This document shows positions 35,881-44,591 of a DNA stretch of 64,000 bases, one piece after another (position 1 is the first letter of the stretch; each line of letters begins with the position of its first letter). A model generated the notes under the pieces. It was not told the DNA's origin and ran no database searches. It saw only the letters and a program-made list of their open reading frames with translations. Origin of the DNA: Bog-532 sp965277615 (GTDB lineage: Bacteria > Actinomycetota > Actinomycetes > Streptosporangiales > Streptosporangiaceae); the NCBI GenBank assembly GCA_965277615.1, contig CBDIDG010000006.1, forward strand, positions 930,001-994,000, given 5' to 3'. The position numbers and the translations under genes are program-made.

Positions 35881-36324
35881 GTGGAAGAGATCGATCGCCA
35901 GATCGTGTCGCTGTTGTCAGCGGACGGGCGGATGAGTTTCACCGAGCTGGCCAAGCGGACCGGGCTGTCGGTGTCGGCCGCGCACCAGCGGGTCCGGCGG
36001 CTGGAGCAGGGCGGGGTGGTCCGCGGATACGTGGCGCTGTGCGACGCCGACGAGATCGGGCTGCCGCTGACCGCGTTCATCTCGATCAAGCCGTTCGACG
36101 CGGCCGCTCCGGACGACGTGCCGCAGCGGCTGGAGCCGATCGCCGCGATCGAGGCCTGTCACAGCGTGGCCGGGGACGAGAACTACATCCTCAAGGTCCG
36201 GGTCGCCTCGCCGTCCGCGCTGGAGGATCTGCTGCAGGAGATCCGGACCAAGGCCGGCGTCTCGACCCGCACCACGATCGTGCTCAGCACGCCGTATGAG
36301 AATCGCCCGCCGGATCTTCATTAA
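35881..36324 (+). CDS. Lrp/AsnC-family transcriptional regulator
   Basis: 147 residues from GTG 35881. N-terminal helix-turn-helix: DRQIVSLLSADGRMSFTELAKRTGLSVSAAHQRVRRLEQGGVV. The C-terminal RAM/ligand domain has CHSVAGDENYILKVRVASP and TTIVLSTPYE. Such proteins sense amino acids and act as octamers. No amino-acid gene is adjacent, so the target is unknown. The divergent neighbour is the sugar ATPase gene. The short leader has no clear ribosome-binding site, so a leaderless message is possible. Confidence 0.92.
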   Translation: MEEIDRQIVSLLSADGRMSFTELAKRTGLSVSAAHQRVRRLEQGGVVRGYVALCDADEIGLPLTAFISIKPFDAAAPDDVPQRLEPIAAIEACHSVAGDENYILKVRVASPSALEDLLQEIRTKAGVSTRTTIVLSTPYENRPPDLH

Positions 36325-36369
36325 AATCGATTATTTTTAACAAACTCCCAGGTGGCGGGGGGAGCGAGG

Positions 36370-36972
36370 TCAGGTACGGGCGCGCAGGCCGTCGAGCATG
36401 AGCGACAGCATCCGGTCGGCCTGGTCGGGGGTGCGCTCGGTCGCCACGACCACGCCGTGCACGACCATCATGACGTCCATAGAGGTCAGGTCGGCCCGGA
36501 CGGCGCCGGCGTCCTGGGCCCGCTGCAGCAGGTGGCTGATCGTGTCCCGCATGATCTGGCTGCACTGGCTGATGACTTCGGAGTCCTTGCCCTTGGCTGC
36601 GATCAGCGCGCTGGCCAGGCCCCGCTTGGTCACCAGGTAGCTGGCCAGGGCCCGCAGCCAGCCCGCGAACGCGTCGCCCGGCGAGGGGGCGTCGGCCAGC
36701 TCGGCGCCCTGAGCGCAGACTGCGCTGACCTGGTTGCGGTAGACGGCTTCCTGCAGGTCCAGCCGGGTGGGGAAGTGGCGGTACAAGGTGCCGATGCCGA
36801 CCCCGGCCCGCTTGGCGATGTCCTCCAGCGGTGCCTCAGCCCCTTTTTCGGCGAACGCCTGGGTGGCCGCGGCCAGCAGGCGCTCACGGCTGCGCCGGGC
36901 GTCCGCCCGCATCGGGGGCGCCTCAGCCAGCTTCGCGATCGCACTGTCGGTCGCACTGTCAGCCGTGGTCAT
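36370..36972 (-). CDS. TetR-family repressor of the second efflux pump
   Basis: 200 residues from ATG 36972, preceded by GGAGAC. HTH: SRERLLAAATQAFAEKGAEAPLEDIAKRAGVGIGTLYRHFPTR at ~28-70. The C-terminal domain matches the common TetR type with SEVISQCSQIMRDTISHLL and MMVVHGVVVATERT. It is divergent from a DHA2 pump, with two identical-pattern palindromes between. Autoregulation and pump control are inferred from that layout. Confidence 0.9.
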   Translation of the reverse strand: MTTADSATDSAIAKLAEAPPMRADARRSRERLLAAATQAFAEKGAEAPLEDIAKRAGVGIGTLYRHFPTRLDLQEAVYRNQVSAVCAQGAELADAPSPGDAFAGWLRALASYLVTKRGLASALIAAKGKDSEVISQCSQIMRDTISHLLQRAQDAGAVRADLTSMDVMMVVHGVVVATERTPDQADRMLSLMLDGLRART

Positions 36973-37006
36973 GTCTCCGCCAGACAAATTAATTGAGTTG
37001 CCAAAC

Positions 37007-37045
37007 CGGAGGGTGCCTCCGTATAGTAACCGGAGTAAACCTCCG
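37007..37045. promoter_or_regulatory. Twin TetR operators and pump promoter
   Basis: Two copies of CGGAG-N5-CTCCG, at 37007-37021 and 37031-37045, centres 24 bases apart. A TATAGT between them (37022-37027) could be a -10 element. Twin sites suggest cooperative binding by TetR dimers, as in QacR-like systems. The pump start is 76 bases to the right, the repressor start 35 bases to the left. Confidence 0.75.
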
Positions 37046-37120
37046 TTTCTCTGCTGACTGTACCGCCTGGCCAGCGAAATACACCTGCAGAGGCGATTGA
37101 CCTCACAACGTGGAGGCACT

Positions 37121-38638
37121 GTGTCTTCTTCCCACGTCGCACCGCGAGGGGCGTCCGGTCCGCCGGGCGCACCCCGCCGCGGTTCCGGCCGCCGCGGTCT
37201 CGCCCTGGTCATCCTGCTGTGTGCGCAGCTGATGGTGATCCTGGACGCCACGGTGGTCAACATCGCGCTGCCGCAGATCCAGCACGGCCTGCACTTCAGC
37301 GCGACCAGCCTGTCCTGGGTCATGAACGGCTACACGCTGACCTTCGGCGGCCTGCTTCTGCTCGGTGGCCGGGCCGGTGACATCCTCGGCCGGCGGCGCA
37401 TGTTCGTCGCCGGGGTCGCCGTGTTCACCGTGGCCTCACTGGCCGGCGGGCTGGCCAACTCGGCCGGGCTGCTGCTGGCCGCCCGGGCCGCGCAAGGCGT
37501 CGGTGCCGCGCTGGCCTCACCGGCGGTGCTGGCGCTGATCATCGGCAGCTTCTCCGAGGGCCGGGAGCGGACCCGCGCCCTGGCCATCTACACCGCGGTG
37601 ATCACTGGCGGAGCGTCGCTCGGCCTGGTGCTCGGGGGCGTGATCACCGAGTGGCTGTCCTGGCGCTGGGTGCTGTTCATCAACGTGCCCATCGGCGTGT
37701 TTGCCCTGATCGCCGCCCCGCTGTTCGTCACCGAGACCCCCCGCCAGCCGGGCCGCTTCGACCTGGCCGGCGCGCTGACCTCGACTCTGGGCATGGCCTC
37801 GCTGGTGTACGCCTTCATCCGCGCCGCTTCCGACGGCTGGGGTGACAGAGTGGCCGTCGGCGCCTTCGTGGCCGCGGTGGTGCTGCTGGTGCTGTTCGTG
37901 CTGAACGAACGGCGCGCCCCGCAGCCCATTACCCCGCTGCGGCTGTTCACCGACCTGAGCCGGTCCGGCTCCTACATCGCCCGGCTGATGCTGGTGGCCG
38001 GCATGATGGGGATGTTCTTCTTCCTGACCCAGTTCCTGCAGGACATCCTGGGCTTCAGCCCGCTGCGGGCCGGTATCGCGTTCCTGCCCATGACCGTCAT
38101 CTTGTTCGGGGTGTCCCGGACCGTGCCGCGGCTGATGCAGGCGGTCGGGCCCAAGCGGCTGATGATCGCCGGGCTGATCCCGGTCATCGTCGCCCTGGCC
38201 TGGCTGTCCCGGGTCTCGCCCGCGACCAGTTACTGGACCGGCGTGTTCGGCCCGATGCTGCTGCTGGGCGGCGGGATGGGCGTCGTGTTCGTGCCGCTGA
38301 CCACGGCCTCGCTGGCCGGGGTGGCGCCGGGCGACTCCGGCGCGGCCTCGTCCATGGTCAACGTCATGCAGCAGGTCGGCGGCGCGGTCGGGCTGGCCGT
38401 GCTGGTCGCCGTGTACGGCACCTCCTACCGGGACGCGGCCCGGCATCCGCTGCCGGGCGCCGGCGCCGTGGCTCAGGCGCACCATCTGCAGTCGCACGCC
38501 ACGGCGACCGCGTTCGGCCTGGCCGCGATCTTCGACCTGGTCGCGCTCATCGTGATCGCCGTCCTGATCCGGTCCCGCACCCCGGTGCTGCCGCCGCCCC
38601 GGCCCGCCGAGGCCGAGGAGGAGGCCCTGGCCGCCTGA
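37121..38638 (+). CDS. DHA2-family MFS drug efflux transporter, second copy
   Basis: 505 residues from GTG 37121, behind GGAGG. 14 predicted transmembrane helices. Motifs: LDATVVNIALPQIQ in helix 1, GGRAGDILGRRRMF (motif A), AARAAQGVGAALASPA and TAVITGGASLGLVLGG (motif C). It is a paralogue of the pump at 8411-9970 and, like it, has a divergent TetR regulator with visible operators. It ends with a hairpin terminator. The substrate is unknown. Confidence 0.92.
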   Translation: MSSSHVAPRGASGPPGAPRRGSGRRGLALVILLCAQLMVILDATVVNIALPQIQHGLHFSATSLSWVMNGYTLTFGGLLLLGGRAGDILGRRRMFVAGVAVFTVASLAGGLANSAGLLLAARAAQGVGAALASPAVLALIIGSFSEGRERTRALAIYTAVITGGASLGLVLGGVITEWLSWRWVLFINVPIGVFALIAAPLFVTETPRQPGRFDLAGALTSTLGMASLVYAFIRAASDGWGDRVAVGAFVAAVVLLVLFVLNERRAPQPITPLRLFTDLSRSGSYIARLMLVAGMMGMFFFLTQFLQDILGFSPLRAGIAFLPMTVILFGVSRTVPRLMQAVGPKRLMIAGLIPVIVALAWLSRVSPATSYWTGVFGPMLLLGGGMGVVFVPLTTASLAGVAPGDSGAASSMVNVMQQVGGAVGLAVLVAVYGTSYRDAARHPLPGAGAVAQAHHLQSHATATAFGLAAIFDLVALIVIAVLIRSRTPVLPPPRPAEAEEEALAA

Positions 38639-38676
38639 TCGCTCAACCTGCGATCTACCTGCGATTTAACGGCGAT

Positions 38677-38710
38677 GGCCGGACGGCAAGCACCCGCTTG
38701 CCGCCCGGCC
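38677..38710 (+). terminator. Rho-independent-type terminator of the second pump gene
   Basis: Stem of 14 bases (38677-38690 with 38697-38710) with one internal mismatch and a 6-nt loop, followed by TTTT at about 38717. It lies 39 bases past the pump stop. The remaining tract 38711-38953 holds only a small palindrome (GTGAC-N6-GTCAC at about 38757-38772) and no gene I can support. Confidence 0.8.
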
Positions 38711-38953
38711 GTCCGGGTTTTGCGTACGCTCTGTCACCAACGTTGCGCGTGGAGCAGGTGACAATAACGTCACTATCAGGCGAATTCGGTATTTTGGGGG
38801 TCAATCACGTCGGGTACTGCGTGTTACTGTCGTGCCGCAGGTGTGGCCCGCAGGGGCGGCCATGTCGGGGTGGAAGCCGGAGGAGCGGGCCTGGCAGAGG
38901 GGCAGGGTCCGGAGAGGCCTCCTGCGCGCTTCCGTCCCAGCAGTTGCCGACGG

Positions 38954-39700
38954 TCAGCCGCGGCCGATGTAGGGCATGTTCGTCGCCATCACGGTGAGGA
39001 ACTCCACGTTGGCCTCGAGCGGCATGGCCGCCATCATCAGCACGGCGTCGGTCACGTGCCGGGTCTGCATCAGCGGCTCGGCGCGGACCGATCCGTCGGC
39101 CTGGGGCACGCCGGTGGCCATCTGCCCGGTCATCTCGGTCGACGCGTTGCCGATGTCGATCTGCCCGCAGGCGATCCGGTACGGCCGCCCTTCCAGCGAG
39201 ATCGACTTGGTCAGGCCGGTGATGGCGTGCTTGCTGGCGGTGTAGGCGACCGCGAACGGGCGGGGCACGTGGGCCGACAATGAGCCGTTATTGATGATCC
39301 GGCCGCCCTGCGGATCCTGGTCCTTCATGACCCGGAAGGCGGCCTGCGCGCACAGGAACGAGCCGGTCAGGTTGGTCTCGATGACCGCGGTCCAGTCCGC
39401 CGGGGCCAGGTCTTCCAGCGGGCCGCCCGGGCCGAACGCGCCCGCGTTGTTGATGAGCAGGTCGACCCGGCCCCACTGGGCCACGGTGGTGTCGAACAGC
39501 GCCTGCACCTCGTCGGCCGACCGCACGTCGGCGGGCACGGCCAAGGTCACGCCCGGAGCCAGCTCGGCCGTTTCCTGCAGGGCCTGCGCCCGGCGGCCGG
39601 ACAGCGTCACCCGGTAGCCGGCCTTGGACAGCGCGGCCGCGATGTCCCGCCCGATGCCGGACCCGGCCCCGGTCACCACGGCCACCGGTGCATCAATCAC
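38954..39700 (-). CDS. Short-chain dehydrogenase/reductase
   Basis: 248 residues from GTG 39700, behind GGGAG. Cofactor site VVTGAGSGIGRDIAAAL at the N-terminus, NNAG at ~90 and the catalytic Ser, Tyr and Lys in NNGSLSAHVPRPFAVAYTASKHA. RRA after strand 2 hints at NADP use. The substrate is unknown. It starts 20 bases after the GH38 stop on the same strand, so the two may form an operon and the substrate may be sugar-derived, which is inference. Confidence 0.9.
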   Translation of the reverse strand: MIDAPVAVVTGAGSGIGRDIAAALSKAGYRVTLSGRRAQALQETAELAPGVTLAVPADVRSADEVQALFDTTVAQWGRVDLLINNAGAFGPGGPLEDLAPADWTAVIETNLTGSFLCAQAAFRVMKDQDPQGGRIINNGSLSAHVPRPFAVAYTASKHAITGLTKSISLEGRPYRIACGQIDIGNASTEMTGQMATGVPQADGSVRAEPLMQTRHVTDAVLMMAAMPLEANVEFLTVMATNMPYIGRG

Positions 39701-39720
39701 GATGCTCCCTTCTTCGCTGG

Positions 39721-42700
39721 TCACGATGGGTCCTCCTCGGCGGTGACCGTCACCGGCACGACCGCGCTGTACCGGACCCGGCCGAAGTACATGATCTTGA
39801 CCAGCGCCCACCACTGGGTCCCGGGCCGCACGTGGCCCGGGATCCGGACCCCGAACCGGGCCTGGGCCCGCGTCCCGGGGGCCGCGCGCAGACCCTGGGT
39901 CCACGGGCCCAGCGCCTCCCAGCTGCCGAACGGGGACACCAGCTGCGCCTCGGCCCGCAGCGGTGAGGCCAGCCGGTTGGTCACCTCCACCGCCACCTCG
40001 CCGGTCGCGCCGGGGGCCAGCCGCAGCGCCGGGGTGAGCACGGCCAGGTCCAGCTCGGCGGCGATGGCCGCGGTGCTGGCCTCGACCGCCGTCAGCGCCT
40101 GGTCCAGCGGCTGGTACAGGTCGGGCTCACCGGGCCCGCCGGCCTGGACGAACGCGGTGTCCTCGATGACCTGGCCCAGGTCGTCGGAGATCTGCGCCGC
40201 GACCACGTAGCGGCCGGGCGGCGTACCGGGCCGGGCCCGGACCCGCACGTCCCAGTCCGCATAGCCGCGGGCGGGCAGGTCGTAGGCGGCCGCGCTGGCC
40301 GTCTCGCGGCCCGGCGCCCGGACGTCCGCGGTCAGCTCGTCCGGCACCAGCAGGCGCAGCGTGCCCGAGGCGGGCTCGGTCCCGCACGCCACCGTGACCC
40401 GCAGCTCGGCCACCGAGTCCTCTGGGGCCAGGCCGCTCAGGCGGGGCGAGATGTGCACCGCCACCGGCAGGTTGCCGGCCGGGGCCGGGCCCTTGCCGTG
40501 CAGCCAGTACCGGGAGTACACCGGCTGAGCCGGCTCCAGCAGGCCGGCCAGTGTGCCGTCCGGCACCGAGGCCTGCGCCAGCAGGTTCGTCGTGCCGTGC
40601 GGGACCGGCGGCTCGCCCTGCAGCCCCGCGGCGGGCGGGACGACCGGCCACACCGCCGCGGTCACCGTGCCGAACGGCGGCAGGTCGACCACTACCTCCT
40701 CGTCCTGCAGCGTCAGCGCCGCACCGTCGCGGTCTTCCAGCAGGTCGGTCAGCCGGGCCGCGGCGATGCCACCGCGGAGCCGGACCCGGGTCCGGGCCGG
40801 GCGGCCTTCGGTCTCCCGCAGCCGCAGGGTCAGCCCGTCCGCGGCGGCGGGCAGCCCGGGCAGTCCCCGGGCCAGCGGGTTGCCGCGCGGCTTGAGCGCG
40901 CTGAGCTGCACGGCCGGGTGATCGACCTCGACCAGGCTCACCCCCGGAGCCAGCACGGCGGCCTGACCGCCCCCCTCGCAGCTGACCAGCTCGTGGTTGT
41001 ACGCCGCCCCGGCCGGGCCGAAACCGGCCTGACGCCAGTCTCCGGGCCCGCTGACCAGTGCGTATTCGAACGTGTGGCTCCAATGCTGCCAGGCAAAGCT
41101 GCTGCCGTCCGGCATGGCCTGCCGGTCGCCGTCGATCCACACCCCGGCGGGCCAGGAACTGCACGACCGCATCAGCGACAGGACCAGCGTGCCGTCCGGG
41201 CTGACCACGCCGCTCGGCGTGCCCCGGTTCAGCAGCGCCACCGACCAGTCCGCCAGCGGGGGATCGGCCGGTGCCGCGCTGGCGGCCAGGTCGGCCGCCG
41301 GTACCTCGATCACCGCGTCGGCCAGATCTTCGGTCAGCGCGGTCATCGCCCCGGCCAGCCCGTCCGGGCCGGGCCCGGTGACGATCAGCACCGGCAGGTC
41401 GGCCGGGCCGCGCAGGTCGGCGCTGGGCTGGTGGGTCTGCGCCCGCGGCTGGGCCGCGGGCAGCCACAACCGGACCGCGCCGCCCGCCTCGGCCCGGGCC
41501 GCCAGTTCCTTGGCGTAGCCGTTGCCCGCCGCGGCCAGCGCCGCCGCGGTGAAGGCGTTCTCGTCCGGGCCGCCCAGCGTGATCCGCACGTCCGGCACGT
41601 TGGAGTCGGCGTCGATGCCGCCGTACCGGGGCCCGTCCGAACGCGAGCAGGTCGCGGTGACCCCGGCCGCGGCCAGCGCCGCGATCAGGGCCCGCACCTC
41701 GTTGTGGCCGCTGGTCAGGCCGGCCGGAGTCACCACCTCGGCCACGCCGATGGCCTGAGCCACCCGGGCGCCGTCGGCGCCGGTCAGCGCCACCCGGGCG
41801 GTCGAGCCCAGCCCGAACCAGTCGTGGGCCGGGTTGTCCAGCGTCCAGGCGTGCTCGGCCGTGTCCACGTCCGGATGGCCGAACGGCCGCCCGATGACCG
41901 CGGTGGCCGTCTCGTAGAGCGGCAGCCCGCCTGGCACGTCGGCCGGGAAGCGGATCCGCAGCATCCGGTCGTGCCCGATCGAGCCGTCCACGTGGGTGCG
42001 GAACTCGACCCGCGGCTCGCCGTCCCACAGCACGGTCTCCTGAGTCACGGCCAGCCCGTCCAGGTCGAACTCGGCCACCAGCCGCGAACCCACCGGGCAG
42101 CGCTCGGCCCGGACCCGGGCCGGCCCGCGGGCCGAGCCCGTCCTGATGCCGTTGGGGGACAGGTGCCAGGGGCCCTCGCCCCAGCGCGGGTGGGCCGGGT
42201 GCTCGTCGGCCAGTTCGGCCTCGTTACCCGGGCCGCGCAGCAGCGAGGTGCCGGTCCGCTTGTCGACGATGCTGGCCAGCGTGCCGCCGCGTTCGGCGTC
42301 GGCGGCGATCAGGAATGTTTCGTTCTCGATGCTCAGCCCGGGTATCGCGGCCCAGCCGTTGGCGGCGACCGGGTCGGCCGGGCCGGCCTGACCGGCCGGG
42401 CTGGCCTGAGCGGCTTGACCGGCTTGACCGGCCGACGGCCCGGCGGGCTCGCGCGTGGCGTGGAAGGCGCGGTACCCGACGGCGGGGACGTCGGCGGCCC
42501 GGAACGTCACGGTCAGCTCGGCCAGCGACCCGCCCGGGTGCCGCCGGGCTCCTTCGGCCAGAAACGGCACCGGCTCGCCGTCCGGGCCGGTCAGGGTGAC
42601 CTGCTGGGTGCGGGCCCGGTCTGGGCCGGTCTCCGCTGGCCCGGCCGCGGGGAAGGTGAGCGTGGTCCGGGTCAGGCCGGACCGGGAGGTGGCCAGGGTG

Positions 42701-44343
42701 TTGAACACCGACACCGGCCGCTCCCCGTCGGCGGTTTCGGTGCCTACGGGGCCCTTGGGACTGAGCAGGGAGGATGCCGGGCTGGCCGCCCCGGCCAGGT
42801 GCCGGATGGCGGCCCCGCGCGCGTCGTTGCCCCGTTCCCACGCCTCGCGCCAGCCGGCCAGCAGATCCAGGTACACCTGGTCGCCTTCGGTGCCGGTGAT
42901 CGCGTCGTGGTGGGCACCGTAGGACAGTTGCCGCCAGGCCTTGTCCAGCGACTCGGCCGGATACGGCGCCCCGGCCAGCCAGGCCAGCGTGGCCAGCCGC
43001 TCGCCGTCCAGGCACGCCACTTCGGCCGCCCGCTGGGCCTGCTTGGTGTCGGCGTAGGACACGTCCTTGCCGGTGTAGACCGGGTTCATGTCCCGGGTCT
43101 GCGGGGTGAACCAGGTCCCGGTGCCTTCCGCGTCGGCTCGCACCGCGGCGAAGAAGTCCGCCGGGATCGCGGTGACGAACCGCGGCCACACGTAGCGCGC
43201 GTTCCAGTCCCGGTGGATCTCGGTCACCCAGTTCGCCGGGATCACGTGGTCGGTCCCGACCGGCAGCATCACGTTGCGGGTGGCGGCCACCGCGGCCAGC
43301 GAGCGGAACTGGGTCAGCGCCTCGGCCTCAGCCGAGGCCAGGTCGGGCAGCCGGTGCAGGACCCAGCCCGCGCTGTAGTGGTTGGCCATGTACGCGGTCA
43401 GCAGGCCGGTGCCATCCGGTGACATCCACTCGAACTCGGCCGGGAACTGCATCCGCAGGTTGCCGCCGTCGACGTCCGACGGTCCCCACTGGTGGAACGG
43501 CCCCCGCGCCCACGAGGAGGAGGTCAGCCCGGCCGCGGCCATCAGCCCCGGGAATCCCGGATCGTGCCCGAACACGTCCAGCATCCAGGCTGACCGGGGG
43601 TCGGCCCCCATCACGTCACGCTGGAAGCCCATCCCGTAGACCGCGTTCCGGATGGTCGACTCGGCCCCGGTCAGGTTGGTGTTCGGCTCGTTGTAGGTGC
43701 CGCCGACCAGCTCGATCCGGCCCTCGGCGATGAACCGCCGCACGTCGGCCCGGTCCTCGGGGTAGGCGTCGAAGTGCGGCTTCAGGTAGTCCAGCTCGGC
43801 CAGCACGAATTTGTAGTCCCGGTCGGCGCGGGCCTTGGCCAGGTGCAGCCGGACCAGATCGAACGCGGTGCGCACGTCCGGCAGCGAGCCGTCCTCCTCC
43901 GGCAGGAGCAGGCGCGACTCGGTGAACTGGCCCTGAGTGCCCCACCAGACCGGGTCGTAGTGGAAGTGGCTGACCATCCACATGGTCCAGCCCGGTTCGG
44001 CCGCCGGCACCTGGGCGGGAAACTCGGCCCGCTGCGGAGCGCCCGCCCCGGTCCCGGCCCCGCTTCCGGTCACCGTCTCGGCCACGGCCTTCACCGGCCG
44101 GGGCGTGCCGGGCTGATAGGGCGCGGCGAACTCCACCGGCACCTCGACCGTCGCGGTCACCCCCGGTGGCACCCCGGTCAGGCGAGCCGGCGCCGGGGTC
44201 GTCACCCCCGCCCCGTCCACCCGGACCTGTATGGCTCCGGTGGGCTCGGACGCATCGTTGGCCACGTTGACCTGGATGATCTGCAGGGGCCGGGCCGCGC
44301 TGCCCGCGAACAGTTCAGTTGAGATGACGGCGGTGATCCGCAT
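39721..44343 (-). CDS. GH38 alpha-mannosidase with C-terminal NEW3-type domain
   Basis: 1540 residues, longer than typical bacterial GH38 (~900-1050). An N-terminal beta region (~1-115) precedes the catalytic domain. Zn2+ and catalytic residues appear in VSHFHYDPVWW and the nucleophile Asp in AWMLDVFGHDPGFPG; later SYGAHHDAITGTEGDQVYLD is also conserved. A central beta-sandwich follows, with a low-complexity Gly/Ala/Gln insert near residue 640. The last ~120 residues (LAPGATGEVAVEVTNRLASPL) resemble an NEW3/CARDB-like adhesion fold. There is no signal peptide. It removes alpha-linked mannose from glycans; with two GT87 mannosyltransferases in the window, mannan turnover is plausible. Confidence 0.9.
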   Translation of the reverse strand: MRITAVISTELFAGSAARPLQIIQVNVANDASEPTGAIQVRVDGAGVTTPAPARLTGVPPGVTATVEVPVEFAAPYQPGTPRPVKAVAETVTGSGAGTGAGAPQRAEFPAQVPAAEPGWTMWMVSHFHYDPVWWGTQGQFTESRLLLPEEDGSLPDVRTAFDLVRLHLAKARADRDYKFVLAELDYLKPHFDAYPEDRADVRRFIAEGRIELVGGTYNEPNTNLTGAESTIRNAVYGMGFQRDVMGADPRSAWMLDVFGHDPGFPGLMAAAGLTSSSWARGPFHQWGPSDVDGGNLRMQFPAEFEWMSPDGTGLLTAYMANHYSAGWVLHRLPDLASAEAEALTQFRSLAAVAATRNVMLPVGTDHVIPANWVTEIHRDWNARYVWPRFVTAIPADFFAAVRADAEGTGTWFTPQTRDMNPVYTGKDVSYADTKQAQRAAEVACLDGERLATLAWLAGAPYPAESLDKAWRQLSYGAHHDAITGTEGDQVYLDLLAGWREAWERGNDARGAAIRHLAGAASPASSLLSPKGPVGTETADGERPVSVFNTLATSRSGLTRTTLTFPAAGPAETGPDRARTQQVTLTGPDGEPVPFLAEGARRHPGGSLAELTVTFRAADVPAVGYRAFHATREPAGPSAGQAGQAAQASPAGQAGPADPVAANGWAAIPGLSIENETFLIAADAERGGTLASIVDKRTGTSLLRGPGNEAELADEHPAHPRWGEGPWHLSPNGIRTGSARGPARVRAERCPVGSRLVAEFDLDGLAVTQETVLWDGEPRVEFRTHVDGSIGHDRMLRIRFPADVPGGLPLYETATAVIGRPFGHPDVDTAEHAWTLDNPAHDWFGLGSTARVALTGADGARVAQAIGVAEVVTPAGLTSGHNEVRALIAALAAAGVTATCSRSDGPRYGGIDADSNVPDVRITLGGPDENAFTAAALAAAGNGYAKELAARAEAGGAVRLWLPAAQPRAQTHQPSADLRGPADLPVLIVTGPGPDGLAGAMTALTEDLADAVIEVPAADLAASAAPADPPLADWSVALLNRGTPSGVVSPDGTLVLSLMRSCSSWPAGVWIDGDRQAMPDGSSFAWQHWSHTFEYALVSGPGDWRQAGFGPAGAAYNHELVSCEGGGQAAVLAPGVSLVEVDHPAVQLSALKPRGNPLARGLPGLPAAADGLTLRLRETEGRPARTRVRLRGGIAAARLTDLLEDRDGAALTLQDEEVVVDLPPFGTVTAAVWPVVPPAAGLQGEPPVPHGTTNLLAQASVPDGTLAGLLEPAQPVYSRYWLHGKGPAPAGNLPVAVHISPRLSGLAPEDSVAELRVTVACGTEPASGTLRLLVPDELTADVRAPGRETASAAAYDLPARGYADWDVRVRARPGTPPGRYVVAAQISDDLGQVIEDTAFVQAGGPGEPDLYQPLDQALTAVEASTAAIAAELDLAVLTPALRLAPGATGEVAVEVTNRLASPLRAEAQLVSPFGSWEALGPWTQGLRAAPGTRAQARFGVRIPGHVRPGTQWWALVKIMYFGRVRYSAVVPVTVTAEEDPS

Positions 44344-44591
44344 TGGCTCATCGTTTCACGCAAACCGTTGCTCAAACACCCGGCCGGCCCCCGGTCTGGT
44401 CGTGTTCCTTCGGCCCGGCGGTCCCGGGCCGCCTCGAACTCTGCCCCCGTCGCTCGCCTGCCCGTCGAACTCCCACCCCGCGGTTGCCCGCCCCGGCCCA
44501 GGAACCACCCGCCCCGCTCCGCGCGCGCCCTGGCCGCCACAGCGCGTTCGATGGCGCCATCGGGCGCGCCACAACGCGCCCGATGACGCTC
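44344..44591. other. Gene-free tract at the left edge of the accessory island, with hairpin
   Basis: Several overlapping open frames here look like composition artefacts. The notable structure is ATGGCGCCATCGGGCG at 44551-44566, which runs into a perfect 10-bp hairpin (ATCGGGCGCG at 44559-44568 with 44575-44584). The first part recurs at 52691, at the other edge of the island. It lies within 10-40 bases of the IS110 transposase stop and may include that element's right end. Confidence 0.5.

Noticed and set aside
38698..38997. 99-codon frame after the second pump gene
   Set aside because: It starts inside the terminator hairpin and runs into the convergent SDR gene; no coding signal.
40453..43422. 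Open frame of 989 codons antisense to the GH38 gene
   Set aside because: It mirrors a well-supported gene; its translation is a Gly/Arg/Pro-rich composition product with no motif. The same applies to the long antisense frames at 10657-11745, 14265-15728 and 15713-16903.
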